Below are positions 36,175 to 44,989 of a stretch of DNA of 64,000 bases, in pieces (positions within the stretch are counted from its first letter, which is position 1; each line of letters begins with the position of its first letter). Location: NCBI RefSeq assembly GCF_036924715.1, contig NZ_JAZHSB010000001.1, positions 6,935,001 through 6,999,000 on the forward strand. The letters are read 5' to 3'. The translations under genes were made by a program, and so were the position numbers. The notes under the pieces are model-generated. The model ran no database searches and was not told the DNA's origin. It worked only from the letters and a program-made list of their open reading frames with translations. The stretch comes from Bradyrhizobium sp. AZCC 1721 (lineage in GTDB: Bacteria > Pseudomonadota > Alphaproteobacteria > Rhizobiales > Xanthobacteraceae).

Positions 36175-36364
36175 AAGCGGGGCCTGCGCATGACGACGAA
36201 TCTGCGGATTCCTGCCTAAAATCGGGGCTAACCATGCTGGCGGAGGGCCCCGCCGGCCCCCTCAATTCGTGCTAAACAGGCCTCATCCGGGGCTCCCCAA
36301 TAGCGCCCCGTGGCAAGCGACGAACGGATGCGCATGCTTAAGGGCGTGGCGCATGAGGGTCCGG

Positions 36365-38812
36365 ATGAGCGAGGGCAACGATAGAGCAAAGTTTCTGCGC
36401 GAGGGGCTGTTTGCCAAATACGTCGTCGCGCTGGTCGGGCTTGTCGTGTTCGTGCTGGCCATCAACGGCGCGATGGAAATCTGGATCACCTATCGCGGCA
36501 TCAAGAGCTCGCTCCACGACGGCATGTCCGACAAGGCGGAGGCGACCGCGAAGCGGATCGCGCAGTCGATCTCCGAGCTGGAGCGGCAGATCTCCTGGGT
36601 GACGCGCGCTTCCACCAAGACGATCGAGGATCGCCGCGCCGACTACTCCCAATTGCTGCGGCAGGTGCCGCAGGTCAGCCAGCTCTCGCTGCTTGGCAGC
36701 AACGGCCGCGAGCAGCTCCGCCTGACGCGACAGACCGTCACGCTCGGCAGCAACGCCGATTTCTCCCGCGATGTCCGCTTCACCGAAACCGTCTCGCGCG
36801 GCACCAGCTTTGCGCCGGCCTATCTGCGCGACCAGCAGCCATTCATGTCGATCGCGCTGTCGCATGCCGACGGCAGCATCACGATTGCCGAAATCGATCT
36901 CGATTTCCTCTCCGAATTCCTGATCGACGCCCAGGTCGGCAAGGTGGCGTACGCCTATGTCACTGACGCCAAGGGCGAAGTGCTGGCCAGGTCCTCGAAC
37001 GGCCCCGAGGTCGGCAAGAATCTGTCGGCACTGCCGCAGGTCGCCGCTGTCAGCAAACCCGGCGGCGTGGCGCCAGCGTCAGGCCTGGATGCCAATGGCG
37101 ACGCCGTGCTGACGACGTCGAGCCTGGTGCCGAAACTCGGCTGGCGCGTGTTCTTCGAACAGCCGACGGCGCAGGCGCTGACGCCGATCCGCGATCAATT
37201 GGTGCGGATCGCGCTTCTGATCGCGCTTGGCCTCGTGGTCGCGATCATCGCCGGCACCATCATGGCGCGGCGCCTGCTGGTGCCGATCACGGCGCTGCAG
37301 GCCGGCGCGCGGCGGCTCGGCGCCGGCGATTTCGGCCACCGCATCGAGGTGAAGACATCAGACGAACTGGAGGAGCTCGCCAACCAGTTCAACGGCATGG
37401 CCGGGCAGCTCGCCGAAACCTATTCGAACCTCGAAGCCAAGGTGAACGAGCGGACGCGGGACCTGGCGCAATCGATCAACGAGCTCAAGGTGCTCGAGGA
37501 GGTCGGCCGCGCGGTCGCCTCCTCGCTCGATCTCGACGCCGTGCTGCCCACGGTTGCCGCGCGCGCGCTCGAGATCACCCACGCCGACGCCGTGCTGATC
37601 TATGGCTATGACGCCGGCAATCACCAGTTCAGCCTGACCGAAGCCATCGGCATCGACAAGGCTGCCGAAGGCCGCCATCGCGCCATCGACGCCGACCATT
37701 CGCCGCTCGGCGAGGCCGCGACCAGCGGCGAGCCGATCGCGATCCCGCAGCTCGGCGCGACGCCCGAACATCCCTTGCGCGATGTCGCGATGGAAGCCGG
37801 CTTCCACTCGGTGCTGGTGGTGCCCTTGGTCGACCAGACCGGCATTTTGGGATCGCTGGTGGTGCTGCGGCGGAACGAGGGCGAGTTCTCCGCCAACCTG
37901 ATCGGCCTGATGAAGACGTTTGCGCACCAGGCGGTGCTGGCGATGCGCAATGCGCGCCTCTTCACCGAAGTGGACCACAAGAGCCGCGAGCTGCTCGCCG
38001 CCAACGACATCGTGCGCGAACAGGCGAGCAAGCTGCAGGAGCAGACCGACCAGCTCCGCGACTGGAATCGCTCGCTGGAGGAGCGGGTGGAGACGCAGCT
38101 CGGCGAGATCGAGCGCATCCGGCGGCTGGAGCGTTTCCTGGCGCCGCAGGTGGCGCAGCTTATCGCCTCCTCCGACGGCCATGAGGGCCTGCTCGACAGT
38201 CACCGCCGCGAGGTGACGGTGGCGTTCTGCGACTTGCGCGGCTTCACCGCGTTCACCGAGACCACCGAGCCGGAAGAGGCGATGAACGTGCTGCGCGAAT
38301 ATCACGCAGCGCTCGGCGAGCTGATCTTCAAGTATGAGGGTACGCTCGACCGCTATGCCGGCGACGGCGTGATGATCCTGTTCAACGCGCCGATCCAGTT
38401 CGATGACCACACCGCGCGCGCGGTGCGGATGGCGGTGGAGATGCGCGACACCATCGGCGGCCTGACCGAGAAGTGGCGCAACCGCGGCCACAATCTCGGC
38501 TTCGGCATCGGCATCGCCCTCGGCTACGCCACCCTCGGCCAGATCGGTTTCGAGCAGCGCCTGGAATACGCCGCGATCGGCAGTGTCACCAATCTTGCCT
38601 CGCGTCTCTGCGACGAGGCCAAGGCCAACCAGATCGTGGTGAGCCGCCGCGTCTATGGCATGGTCGAGCCTTGGGTCGAGGGACGGCCGATCGACGATTT
38701 GAATTTGAAGGGATTCAACCATCCGATTTTAGCGGCCGAGATCACCGCCTGGCGCGAGTCGGTCGACAACGTGGTCGATGCCGCTGCGGCGCGACGGAAG
38801 AAGATGCAGTAG
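36365..38812 (+). CDS. Membrane adenylate/guanylate cyclase with HAMP and GAF
   Basis: An 815-residue sensor cyclase: membrane helix 1 (about 17-37), an extracytoplasmic sensor (about 38-275), helix 2 (about 283-303), HAMP, GAF (about 390-535), a coiled coil and a class III cyclase domain (about 620-790). Metal-binding Asp623 (FCDLRGFT) and Asp667 (YAGDG) and transition-state Asn743/Arg747 (TNLASR) are present, so catalysis is expected. The base-selecting Lys position reads Arg663 (LDRYAGDG), so ATP rather than GTP use is likely but not certain. The ATG at 36365 follows GAGGG. It lies 2.5 kb from a CRP-like regulator. Confidence 0.92.
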   Translation: MSEGNDRAKFLREGLFAKYVVALVGLVVFVLAINGAMEIWITYRGIKSSLHDGMSDKAEATAKRIAQSISELERQISWVTRASTKTIEDRRADYSQLLRQVPQVSQLSLLGSNGREQLRLTRQTVTLGSNADFSRDVRFTETVSRGTSFAPAYLRDQQPFMSIALSHADGSITIAEIDLDFLSEFLIDAQVGKVAYAYVTDAKGEVLARSSNGPEVGKNLSALPQVAAVSKPGGVAPASGLDANGDAVLTTSSLVPKLGWRVFFEQPTAQALTPIRDQLVRIALLIALGLVVAIIAGTIMARRLLVPITALQAGARRLGAGDFGHRIEVKTSDELEELANQFNGMAGQLAETYSNLEAKVNERTRDLAQSINELKVLEEVGRAVASSLDLDAVLPTVAARALEITHADAVLIYGYDAGNHQFSLTEAIGIDKAAEGRHRAIDADHSPLGEAATSGEPIAIPQLGATPEHPLRDVAMEAGFHSVLVVPLVDQTGILGSLVVLRRNEGEFSANLIGLMKTFAHQAVLAMRNARLFTEVDHKSRELLAANDIVREQASKLQEQTDQLRDWNRSLEERVETQLGEIERIRRLERFLAPQVAQLIASSDGHEGLLDSHRREVTVAFCDLRGFTAFTETTEPEEAMNVLREYHAALGELIFKYEGTLDRYAGDGVMILFNAPIQFDDHTARAVRMAVEMRDTIGGLTEKWRNRGHNLGFGIGIALGYATLGQIGFEQRLEYAAIGSVTNLASRLCDEAKANQIVVSRRVYGMVEPWVEGRPIDDLNLKGFNHPILAAEITAWRESVDNVVDAAAARRKKMQ

Positions 38813-38846
38813 CCGCCGTCCCCTCCTGTCGCCCTGCGAACGTTTC

Positions 38847-38966
38847 CGTCGTCCCTGCGAACGCAGACCCATAACCACCGCTCCCAGTTATTGAAGCAAA
38901 GCCGTTTCCCCGTGTGCCCCTTACACCGGCCGCGGCGTATGGGTCCCTGCCTTCGCAGGGACGACA
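38847..38966. repeat. Palindromic repeat family B, copy 2
   Basis: CGTCGTCCCTGCGAACGCAG to CTTCGCAGGGACGACA. It lies in the 333-bp gap between the cyclase and DUF1127 genes, which holds nothing else recognisable. Confidence 0.85.
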
Positions 38967-39145
38967 GTGAATGTGCCGCGCGTTCGCTTCGAAATTTCAA
39001 ACCGCGGAAATCCTCCCGCAGCGCCGTTGCGCCCGAGGATTTGCTTCATCAATCGCCCCATGAAAATCAGAGGGCGCTGGGAACGACCGGGTGCTTGCAA
39101 CCGTTGCGGCCGCCTGACAACAAGCCACGTGGACGCGCCCGCCTG

Positions 39146-39412
39146 TCAGTGCCAACCGGGCTGCTGCATTCGCGCGCGGGTCTGCGCCAATTCTTCGAGG
39201 CTGCTGTCGATCTGCGTGCGGTACATGCCGAGATCCTCGAGATGGCGATCGTCGAGCTTGCGCAGGGCCTCGCGCATGGCGTGCCGTTCGTGGCGCGCAA
39301 TGACCGCTGCGAGGAAGCTGTTGACGAGACGGCGCAGGCGCGCGAGCCAAATCGCAGTTCGCCAGGCAAATGGCCTGATGGCGGAGGTCGGAATGGTGGT
39401 CAGCATAGTCAT
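39146..39412 (-). CDS. DUF1127 small protein
   Basis: An 88-residue protein whose C-terminal half has the DUF1127 signature MREALRKLDDRHLEDLGMYR (about 46-65). The first 40 residues are basic and partly hydrophobic. DUF1127 proteins of alphaproteobacteria are small Arg-rich proteins implicated in RNA turnover and stress or phosphate responses. It stands alone; no operon partner. Confidence 0.85.
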   Translation of the reverse strand: MTMLTTIPTSAIRPFAWRTAIWLARLRRLVNSFLAAVIARHERHAMREALRKLDDRHLEDLGMYRTQIDSSLEELAQTRARMQQPGWH

Positions 39413-39476
39413 GGCTATTTTCTTTCAAACGGTAGCCGGAACCCGGTGAGCTTGCCGGGCACCCTTTCTATCGAAG

Positions 39477-39504
39477 GCCTGCTGCCAGCATGGTGTCAGC
39501 AGGC
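39477..39504. repeat. Perfect 8-bp inverted repeat
   Basis: GCCTGCTG and CAGCAGGC separated by 12 bases, in the gap between the DUF1127 gene and the winged-helix/TPR gene (both on the minus strand). It could be a weak terminator for the upstream gene or an operator. Confidence 0.4.
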
Positions 39505-39661
39505 TTCGGTACGTACGCCCGAAGGCGCGAGGAGCACTGACCTCGCGGCAGCGAGGGCAGCGTCAAACATGCCCGTTGCGACCGGCCAAGACTTTCAGAC
39601 CGCTCTGATTTACCGTCCAGACTCTCTTGAGATATCGCCGCGAAGCTATTGCAGATCTCAA

Positions 39662-41242
39662 TTATCGCAGGCCCGCGCGCCGAAACCCTTCCAGGTAATG
39701 CGCCTTGTCAGCCTCGTGCTCGAACGGCAGTCCGCTGGCCAGCCAGGCGAGCGAGAAGTTGGGCTGGGCGCCGCGGAGGCCCTCGACGGCTGCTTTGGCG
39801 GCGTCAGTGTCGCCGGCCATGCCGAGGGAGGCCGTCAGCACGCGGTGGGCGCCGACGAAGTCGGCGCGCTGCCGCAGCGCTTCACGCGACAGGCGGATCG
39901 CCTCTGCGTAATTTTTGCCGACATACTGGCAATAGGCGGCGACGCCGCAATAGATCGCGGCAAAGGGATCGCGGGGTGAGAGTTTCAGCGCCTCGCGCGC
40001 CGCGCGATCACCGTCTTCCCAGCGCCCGCGATAGGACAGCGCAACACCATAGATGCCGCGCGCGGGCGAAAAATTCGGATTGAGCCGCAGCGCCAGCTCG
40101 AATTCGGCGATGCAATCATCGAAGCGCCGGTTGAACAGATAGACGCTGGCCAGCGCATAATGCGCCCACGCGTCCTCGCTGTCGGCCCGGATCGCTGCCA
40201 GCGCCGCGCGCTCCGCCGTTGGTACGGCCCTGGACATTTCCTGCCAACCCATATGGGCGCCGAACGTATGGCAGGCAGCCAGCAGGCTGAGCGCCTGGCC
40301 GTAAGAAGGATCGACGCTGATCGCCTTTTCCAAGAGCGCCTGCGCGACCAGATTGTCCTGCCGCGTCACGCGCCAATAATGCGATAGCGCCCGCATCACC
40401 AGATCCCAGGCATCCATGTTGTCAGGCGCCTTGCGCCGGGCCCGGAAATCCTCGGCAGCGTAGAGTTGCGGCTCGATCGCCGCGACGACTGCCTGCGTGA
40501 TTTCGTCCTGCACGGCGAACACGTCGGCAAGATTGCGGTCGTAGCGCTCCGCCCAGAGGTGACTGCCGCTCGCCACGTCGACGAGCTGGGCCGTGATGCG
40601 CACATGGTCGCCGTCCTTGCGCACGCTGCCTTCGACGACATAGCCGACGCCGAGCTCCTCGCCGATCTGCTGGTGGTGGACGGATTTCCCCCGGTAGATG
40701 AACGAGGAATTCCGCGCGATCACATAGAACCAGCGCAGCTTCGACAGCGCGGTGATGATGTCCTCGCTGATGCCTTCCGAAAAATACTCCTGCTCCGGCT
40801 CGCCAGAGAGATTGGCAAACGGCAGCACTGCAATCGCGGTGCGATCGAGCGCCGGGAGGGGCGGGTGCAGCGGTTCGCCGGTGAGGTCGAGCGGCCGGGG
40901 CGCACCGGCACGCGCCTCGCGGCCGTTCGCGGCTTTCGGCTGCACGTCGCCGACGAAACGAAAACCCTTTCGCGCGAGCGTGCGGATCATGATTTGATCC
41001 TTGCCGCTGTCGCCGACCGCCCTGCGCGCCGCGTTGATCCGGCTCGTCAGCGTGGATTCGGAGATAATGCGGCCGTCCCACACCTTCTCGATCAGATCGT
41101 CCTTGGTGACGACGCGGTCGCGGTTTTCGATCAGATGAACCAACAGATCGAACACCTGCGGTTCGACCGCCACGCTCTGGCCGCCGCGGGTCAGCTCGCG
41201 AAGGTCGACATCCAGGACATGGTTGGAAAAGTGAAATTGCAC
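39662..41242 (-). CDS. Winged-helix/TPR regulator (CadC-like DNA-binding domain)
   Basis: A 526-residue protein. An OmpR/CadC-type winged helix is at about 1-98 (LTSRINAARRAVGDSGKDQ, RTLARKGFRFVG). It is followed by a TolB-like nucleotide-cyclase-associated region (AIAVLPFANLSGEPEQEYFS, SFIYRGKSV, GSHLWAERYDR) and TPR repeats to the end. No membrane helix separates DNA-binding and sensory parts, unlike E. coli CadC, so it is likely cytoplasmic. Related rhizobial proteins are often annotated as adenylate cyclase, but no cyclase domain is present. Ligand unknown. Confidence 0.88.
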   Translation of the reverse strand: MQFHFSNHVLDVDLRELTRGGQSVAVEPQVFDLLVHLIENRDRVVTKDDLIEKVWDGRIISESTLTSRINAARRAVGDSGKDQIMIRTLARKGFRFVGDVQPKAANGREARAGAPRPLDLTGEPLHPPLPALDRTAIAVLPFANLSGEPEQEYFSEGISEDIITALSKLRWFYVIARNSSFIYRGKSVHHQQIGEELGVGYVVEGSVRKDGDHVRITAQLVDVASGSHLWAERYDRNLADVFAVQDEITQAVVAAIEPQLYAAEDFRARRKAPDNMDAWDLVMRALSHYWRVTRQDNLVAQALLEKAISVDPSYGQALSLLAACHTFGAHMGWQEMSRAVPTAERAALAAIRADSEDAWAHYALASVYLFNRRFDDCIAEFELALRLNPNFSPARGIYGVALSYRGRWEDGDRAAREALKLSPRDPFAAIYCGVAAYCQYVGKNYAEAIRLSREALRQRADFVGAHRVLTASLGMAGDTDAAKAAVEGLRGAQPNFSLAWLASGLPFEHEADKAHYLEGFRRAGLR

Positions 41243-41357
41243 GGCGTCATCCCGGTTAAATCGTCATAAGTCATTTCGGATCGGCACGTAAATTTCCGGT
41301 CACTTTGTCCCGCACTTCTTGTTTGACCATGATCTCCGGGCAAACCCTCCGCGCTTG

Positions 41358-41397
41358 TCCGAGGGAAAACCGGTATCCACTTTTCCGGATCATGCTC
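41358..41397. repeat. Partial dispersed repeat, family G-like
   Basis: AAAACCGGTATCCACTTTTC and CGGATCATGCTCC, a common Bradyrhizobium intergenic block related to family G, within the 346-bp region between the divergent regulator and methyltransferase genes. Confidence 0.55.
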
Positions 41398-41432
41398 CCG
41401 GAAGAGGTCGAGCGAATTTCCCGGCGGGACGC

Positions 41433-41448
41433 TGTGAAAAATCTCACA
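41433..41448. promoter_or_regulatory. CRP-type binding site, perfect
   Basis: TGTGA-AAAATC-TCACA matches the CRP consensus fully. It is 148 bp from the methyltransferase start and 198 bp from the divergent winged-helix/TPR gene. Confidence 0.65.
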
Positions 41449-41588
41449 GAAACAGGCACCTCACTGAAAAATCAGGGTCCCCTCAAGGCAAAATCAGCCC
41501 CGCATCACAGTCTTTAGGTCCGCCCAAGACCATGTTTGGTTCATCGCGGCCCTCTTCCGTGGCCGCGGCATCCCAAAAGGAGACATCG

Positions 41589-42464
41589 ATGGCCGCCCAG
41601 AGCGCGATCGCAGCGACCCAAACCCAGGCCGATTCTGCCCAAGCCGATTCTGCCCAACCTGCCCCCGACCTTGCAGCCCTCAAGACGCGTCAACAGGCCG
41701 CATGGTCGTCAGGCAATTACGCCATTGTCGGCTCGACGCTGCAGATCGTCGGCGAAGAACTCTGCGAGGCGCTCGATCTCAAGGCCGGCTCAAAAGTGCT
41801 CGATGTCGCCGCCGGCAACGGCATGGCGAGCCTCGCTGCGGCCCGGCGGTGGTGCGACGTCACCTCGACCGACTACGTACCGGCGTTGCTGGAGCGCGGT
41901 CGGGCACGCGCCGCGGCGGAAGGCATGCCAATCGAATTCAGAGAAGCTGACGCGGAAAACCTGCCGTTCGATGATAACAGCTTTGACACGGTGCTCTCCA
42001 CCTTCGGCGTCATGTTCACACCGAACCAGGACCGCGCGGCCGCCGAGCTGATGCGGGTCTGCAAGCCCAAGGGCCGGATCGGCCTGGCGAACTGGACGCC
42101 GGACGGTTTTATCGGACAGGTCTTCAGGACGCTCGGCAAATATCTGCCACCGCCCGCCGGGACCAAATCGCCGGCGCTGTGGGGAACGAGCGCGCGGCTG
42201 ACCGAAATGTTCGACGCTGACGCGCGCTCGATCCGAGCGGAATCGCGCCTGTTCAGGTTTCGCTATCGCTCGCCGGCGCACTTCCTCGACGTGTTCAAGA
42301 CGTATTACGGCCCGGTGCTGAAAGCGTTCGCAGCCCTCGATCCGGCGAAACAGGAAGAACTGCATAACGACCTGCATGCCCTGATCGTTCGCATGAACCG
42401 CTCCGGCGACGGCACGATGGTGGTGCCCAGCGAATATCTCGAGGTCGTCATCACCAAGCAGTGA
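41589..42464 (+). CDS. Class I SAM-dependent methyltransferase
   Basis: A 291-residue methyltransferase of the UbiE/Methyltransf_11 kind. Motif I is VLDVAAGNGMASLAA (about 72-86), followed by the acidic adenine contact ADAENLPFDDNSFD and motif III VCKPKGRIGLANW. The first 35 residues are a low-complexity stretch with a duplicated ADSAQ, from a perfect 15-bp tandem repeat at 41628-41657. The ATG at 41589 has AAGGAGA six bases upstream; ATG at 41532 is possible. The substrate is unknown. An alpha/beta hydrolase gene follows 82 bp downstream past a hairpin. Confidence 0.9.
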   Translation: MAAQSAIAATQTQADSAQADSAQPAPDLAALKTRQQAAWSSGNYAIVGSTLQIVGEELCEALDLKAGSKVLDVAAGNGMASLAAARRWCDVTSTDYVPALLERGRARAAAEGMPIEFREADAENLPFDDNSFDTVLSTFGVMFTPNQDRAAAELMRVCKPKGRIGLANWTPDGFIGQVFRTLGKYLPPPAGTKSPALWGTSARLTEMFDADARSIRAESRLFRFRYRSPAHFLDVFKTYYGPVLKAFAALDPAKQEELHNDLHALIVRMNRSGDGTMVVPSEYLEVVITKQ

Positions 42465-42487
42465 AACGTCGCGCCAGCAATATCTTA

Positions 42488-42511
42488 GCGGAGCCATTGG
42501 CGTGGCTCCGC
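42488..42511 (+). terminator. Hairpin after methyltransferase gene
   Basis: Perfect 9-bp stem GCGGAGCCA/TGGCTCCGC with a 6-nt loop; no clear T-run. It could attenuate transcription into the hydrolase gene. Confidence 0.45.
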
Positions 42512-42546
42512 CGGTGGCGTCCCGCATAAAAATCAGCAGCATTTCA

Positions 42547-43419
42547 ATGACCAATGTGATTCCAATCTCGCGCGCAGAGCGCGAAAAGGCTTGCGTCGTG
42601 GCGCTGCATTGCTCGCTGGGCTCGGGCCGTCAATGGAAGACGCTCGCCGATGAACTCGGGCGCGCGCATCGATTCTTCGCCCCTGACATCGCGGGCTATG
42701 GCACCAATAGCTGCTGCGCGGCGGATCTGCCGCTGACGCTCGCGGAGGAAGTTCGATGCCTGAGCGGCCAGCTCCACGATGCGGACGGCCCCATCCATCT
42801 CGTCGGCCATTCTTACGGCGGCGCGATTGCGTTCAAGATCGCGACCTGCTCCCCGTTCGCGCATCGCCTGCGCAGCCTGACGTTGATCGAGCCGGTGCTG
42901 CCGACACTGCTGTGCGAAAGCGAGGCGGACCGGCGGCTTCACGCGCGTTTCGCCCAGGTCGCGCGTGACGTTTCCGAGGACCTCTGGAATGGATCGGCGC
43001 TGGAAGCGATCGACATGTTCATCGAATTCTGGAACGGCTCCGGCCCGCAGGATCCGCTGCCGGCCAGCGCGCGCCTGCGCATGATCGAGCGCGCCGACAA
43101 GCTTGCATTCGATTTCACGGCGGCGTTCGCCGAAGCGAATGTCGCCACCGCGGCGGCCTCGCTTCGCGTGCCGACGCTATTGTTTTCGGGAGGGCTGTCG
43201 CCCTATCTCACCCAACGCATTGTGCAGCGGCTCGGCGCGATCATGGACTGCGCCGAGGTGCAACATTTGCCGGCTGCCGGCCATATGCTCCCGCTTACCC
43301 ATGCCTCGTCAGTCAATCCCGCGATCGCGAAACACATCGCCCGCGCGGACGAACTGGCCGGCGTTCCGCTGGCGCTCGAAACGGCGCTGGCAGAGGCCGG
43401 CAGCCGGGCGGAGGGGTGA
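42547..43419 (+). CDS. Alpha/beta hydrolase
   Basis: A 290-residue alpha/beta-fold hydrolase. Nucleophile elbow GHSYGG places Ser89; the oxyanion region is LHCSLGSGRQW (about 20-30); the catalytic His is in AAGHMLPLTH near residue 244. There is no signal peptide, so it acts in the cytoplasm. The substrate is unknown. The ATG at 42547 begins MTNVIPISRAE. It lies downstream of the methyltransferase on the same strand and may be cotranscribed. Confidence 0.9.
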   Translation: MTNVIPISRAEREKACVVALHCSLGSGRQWKTLADELGRAHRFFAPDIAGYGTNSCCAADLPLTLAEEVRCLSGQLHDADGPIHLVGHSYGGAIAFKIATCSPFAHRLRSLTLIEPVLPTLLCESEADRRLHARFAQVARDVSEDLWNGSALEAIDMFIEFWNGSGPQDPLPASARLRMIERADKLAFDFTAAFAEANVATAAASLRVPTLLFSGGLSPYLTQRIVQRLGAIMDCAEVQHLPAAGHMLPLTHASSVNPAIAKHIARADELAGVPLALETALAEAGSRAEG

Positions 43420-43484
43420 CATTCTTGGCGCTTGGCTCTCCCGCCGGCCTTCTGGTATCGGTTAAGGCCGAAACCGGGAACGAA

Positions 43485-44390
43485 ATGCAGATGACCATCT
43501 TCCGCACGCGCGGCCTTTCACTTACGCTGGCCCCCCTGATTGCCGCAGGCTTGATCTGCCTTTCGAGCTCCCTCCGCGCCGCCGAGGACACCGACCCCGC
43601 CGCCCCGAAGGGCGCCGCGGTCACCGTGCTCAAGGCGCAAAAATCCTGCTTCGCCAATATCGTCGAGGTGTCCGGCACCATCATTGCGCGCGAGGAGACG
43701 CAGGTGCGGCCCGAGCGGATGGGGCTGAAGGTGGCCGAGGTGATGGTGGATGCGGGCGACAGCGTCACCGCGGGGCAGGTGCTGGCGCGGCTAGCTTTGC
43801 CGGAAGGCGGGCAGATTTCGGTGCAGGCGCCGGTGGGCGGCGTGATCTCGGCCACGACGGCGTCGGTCGGCGCGATGGCGTCGGGCAAGGGCGAAGCGCT
43901 GTTCTCGATCATCGCGCGCGGCGAGTTCGACCTGGTCGGCATGGTGCCAACGCGCGATATCGCCAAACTGCAGATCAACCAGACCGCGCGGATCAAGGTG
44001 ATCGGCGCCGGCGAGGTCGATGGAAAGGTGCGGCGGCTGTCGACCACGGTGGAGCCGAACAGCCAGCTGGCGCAGGTGTTCGTCGGCGTCACCACCAACC
44101 GGCGGCTGCTCATCAATTCGAGTGGCCGCGCGCAGATCAGGACCGGACAGAGCTGCGGCGTCGCGGTGCCGCTGACCGCGATCCTCTACGGCACCGCCGG
44201 CACCGTGGTGCAGGTGGTGCGGCGCGCCCGCGTCGAAACGCGGCGGGTGGAGACCGGGCTGATGTCGGCCGGCCAGGTCGAGATCACCTCGGGCCTGCAG
44301 GAAGGCGACATCGTGGTGGCGCGCGCCGGCGCGCTCTTGCGCGAGGGCGATCCGGTGCGCGCGGTGACGGCGAGCGCCGACGCGAAGTAG
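43485..44390 (+). CDS. Orphan HlyD/RND-type efflux adaptor
   Basis: A 301-residue exported membrane-fusion protein, paralogous to the adaptor at 29009: the segments KSCFANIVEVSGTIIARE, GDSVTAGQVLARL and SCGVAVPLTAILYG match equivalent positions there. A signal peptide (about 1-32) replaces the membrane anchor. No pump or channel gene is adjacent, so it must serve a transporter elsewhere or be a relic. ATG at 43485 or 43491. Confidence 0.88.
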   Translation: MQMTIFRTRGLSLTLAPLIAAGLICLSSSLRAAEDTDPAAPKGAAVTVLKAQKSCFANIVEVSGTIIAREETQVRPERMGLKVAEVMVDAGDSVTAGQVLARLALPEGGQISVQAPVGGVISATTASVGAMASGKGEALFSIIARGEFDLVGMVPTRDIAKLQINQTARIKVIGAGEVDGKVRRLSTTVEPNSQLAQVFVGVTTNRRLLINSSGRAQIRTGQSCGVAVPLTAILYGTAGTVVQVVRRARVETRRVETGLMSAGQVEITSGLQEGDIVVARAGALLREGDPVRAVTASADAK

Positions 44391-44411
44391 CTGGGCGGCA
44401 GCAACTCTCAC

Positions 44412-44531
44412 CGTCGCCCCTGCGAACGCAGGGGCCCATAACCACCGGCTTTCGTTGTGTGATAAGGTGTCTGCTACCGCGCTTCCTCGGTAGATCACGC
44501 GGTATAGGTCCCTGCGTTCGCAGGGACGACG
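44412..44531. repeat. Palindromic repeat family B, copy 3
   Basis: CGTCGCCCCTGCGAACGCAG arm through CGTTCGCAGGGACGACG. It ends 11 bp before the GIY-YIG start codon, so it forms that gene's leader. Confidence 0.85.
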
Positions 44532-44541
44532 AGAGCCGCGC

Positions 44542-44823
44542 ATGTACTACGTCTACATCCTCGCGAGCCGGCGTCATGGGACGCTGTATATTGGGGTGAC
44601 CAATTCGCTGGCGAAACGGATGGAGCAGCATCGCAACGGCGAGGGGTCATCGTTCGTCAAAACCTACGGCGTTTACCGGCTGGTTTATGTCGAGGCGTTC
44701 GAGCGAGCGGATGAAGCGATTGCGCGGGAAAAGCAGCTCAAGCGCTGGAAGCGCGATTGGAAGATTGAGCTGATCGAGCGGGAAAATCTGGAGTGGCGGG
44801 ATCTTAGTGATTTGATTGTTTAA
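44542..44823 (+). CDS. GIY-YIG nuclease family protein
   Basis: A 93-residue single-domain GIY-YIG protein. YVYILAS (3-9) and YIGVTN (16-21) form the signature pair, with Arg26 (AKRMEQH) and the helix AIAREKQLKRWKR matching the small UPF0213/YhbQ-like family. Some members cut structured DNA; the biological role is unclear. It sits between family B repeats, in the most repeat-dense part of the window. Confidence 0.9.
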   Translation: MYYVYILASRRHGTLYIGVTNSLAKRMEQHRNGEGSSFVKTYGVYRLVYVEAFERADEAIAREKQLKRWKRDWKIELIERENLEWRDLSDLIV

Positions 44824-44845
44824 GGCTCGCTATCACCACATTATC

Positions 44846-44967
44846 CGTCGCCCCTGCGAACGCAGGGGCCCATAACCACTGCACTTCGTCGTTGAAGCAA
44901 AGCCGTCTCGCCGTGTGCCATTTCCGCGGGCCGCGGCGTATGGGTCCGTGCGTTCGCAGGGACGACG
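44846..44967. repeat. Palindromic repeat family B, copy 4
   Basis: CGTCGCCCCTGCGAACGCAG through GGGACGACGG, with an inner GTCGTTGAAGCAAAGCCGTC. Copy 5, 20 bp downstream, is almost identical, so the pair looks like a recent duplication. Confidence 0.85.
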
Positions 44968-44989
44968 GGAGATTGGCCGACACTCTATC

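Noticed and set aside
38891..39979. A 362-codon plus-strand frame starting in repeat B2
   Set aside because: It starts in a repeat and runs antisense to DUF1127 and the winged-helix/TPR gene.
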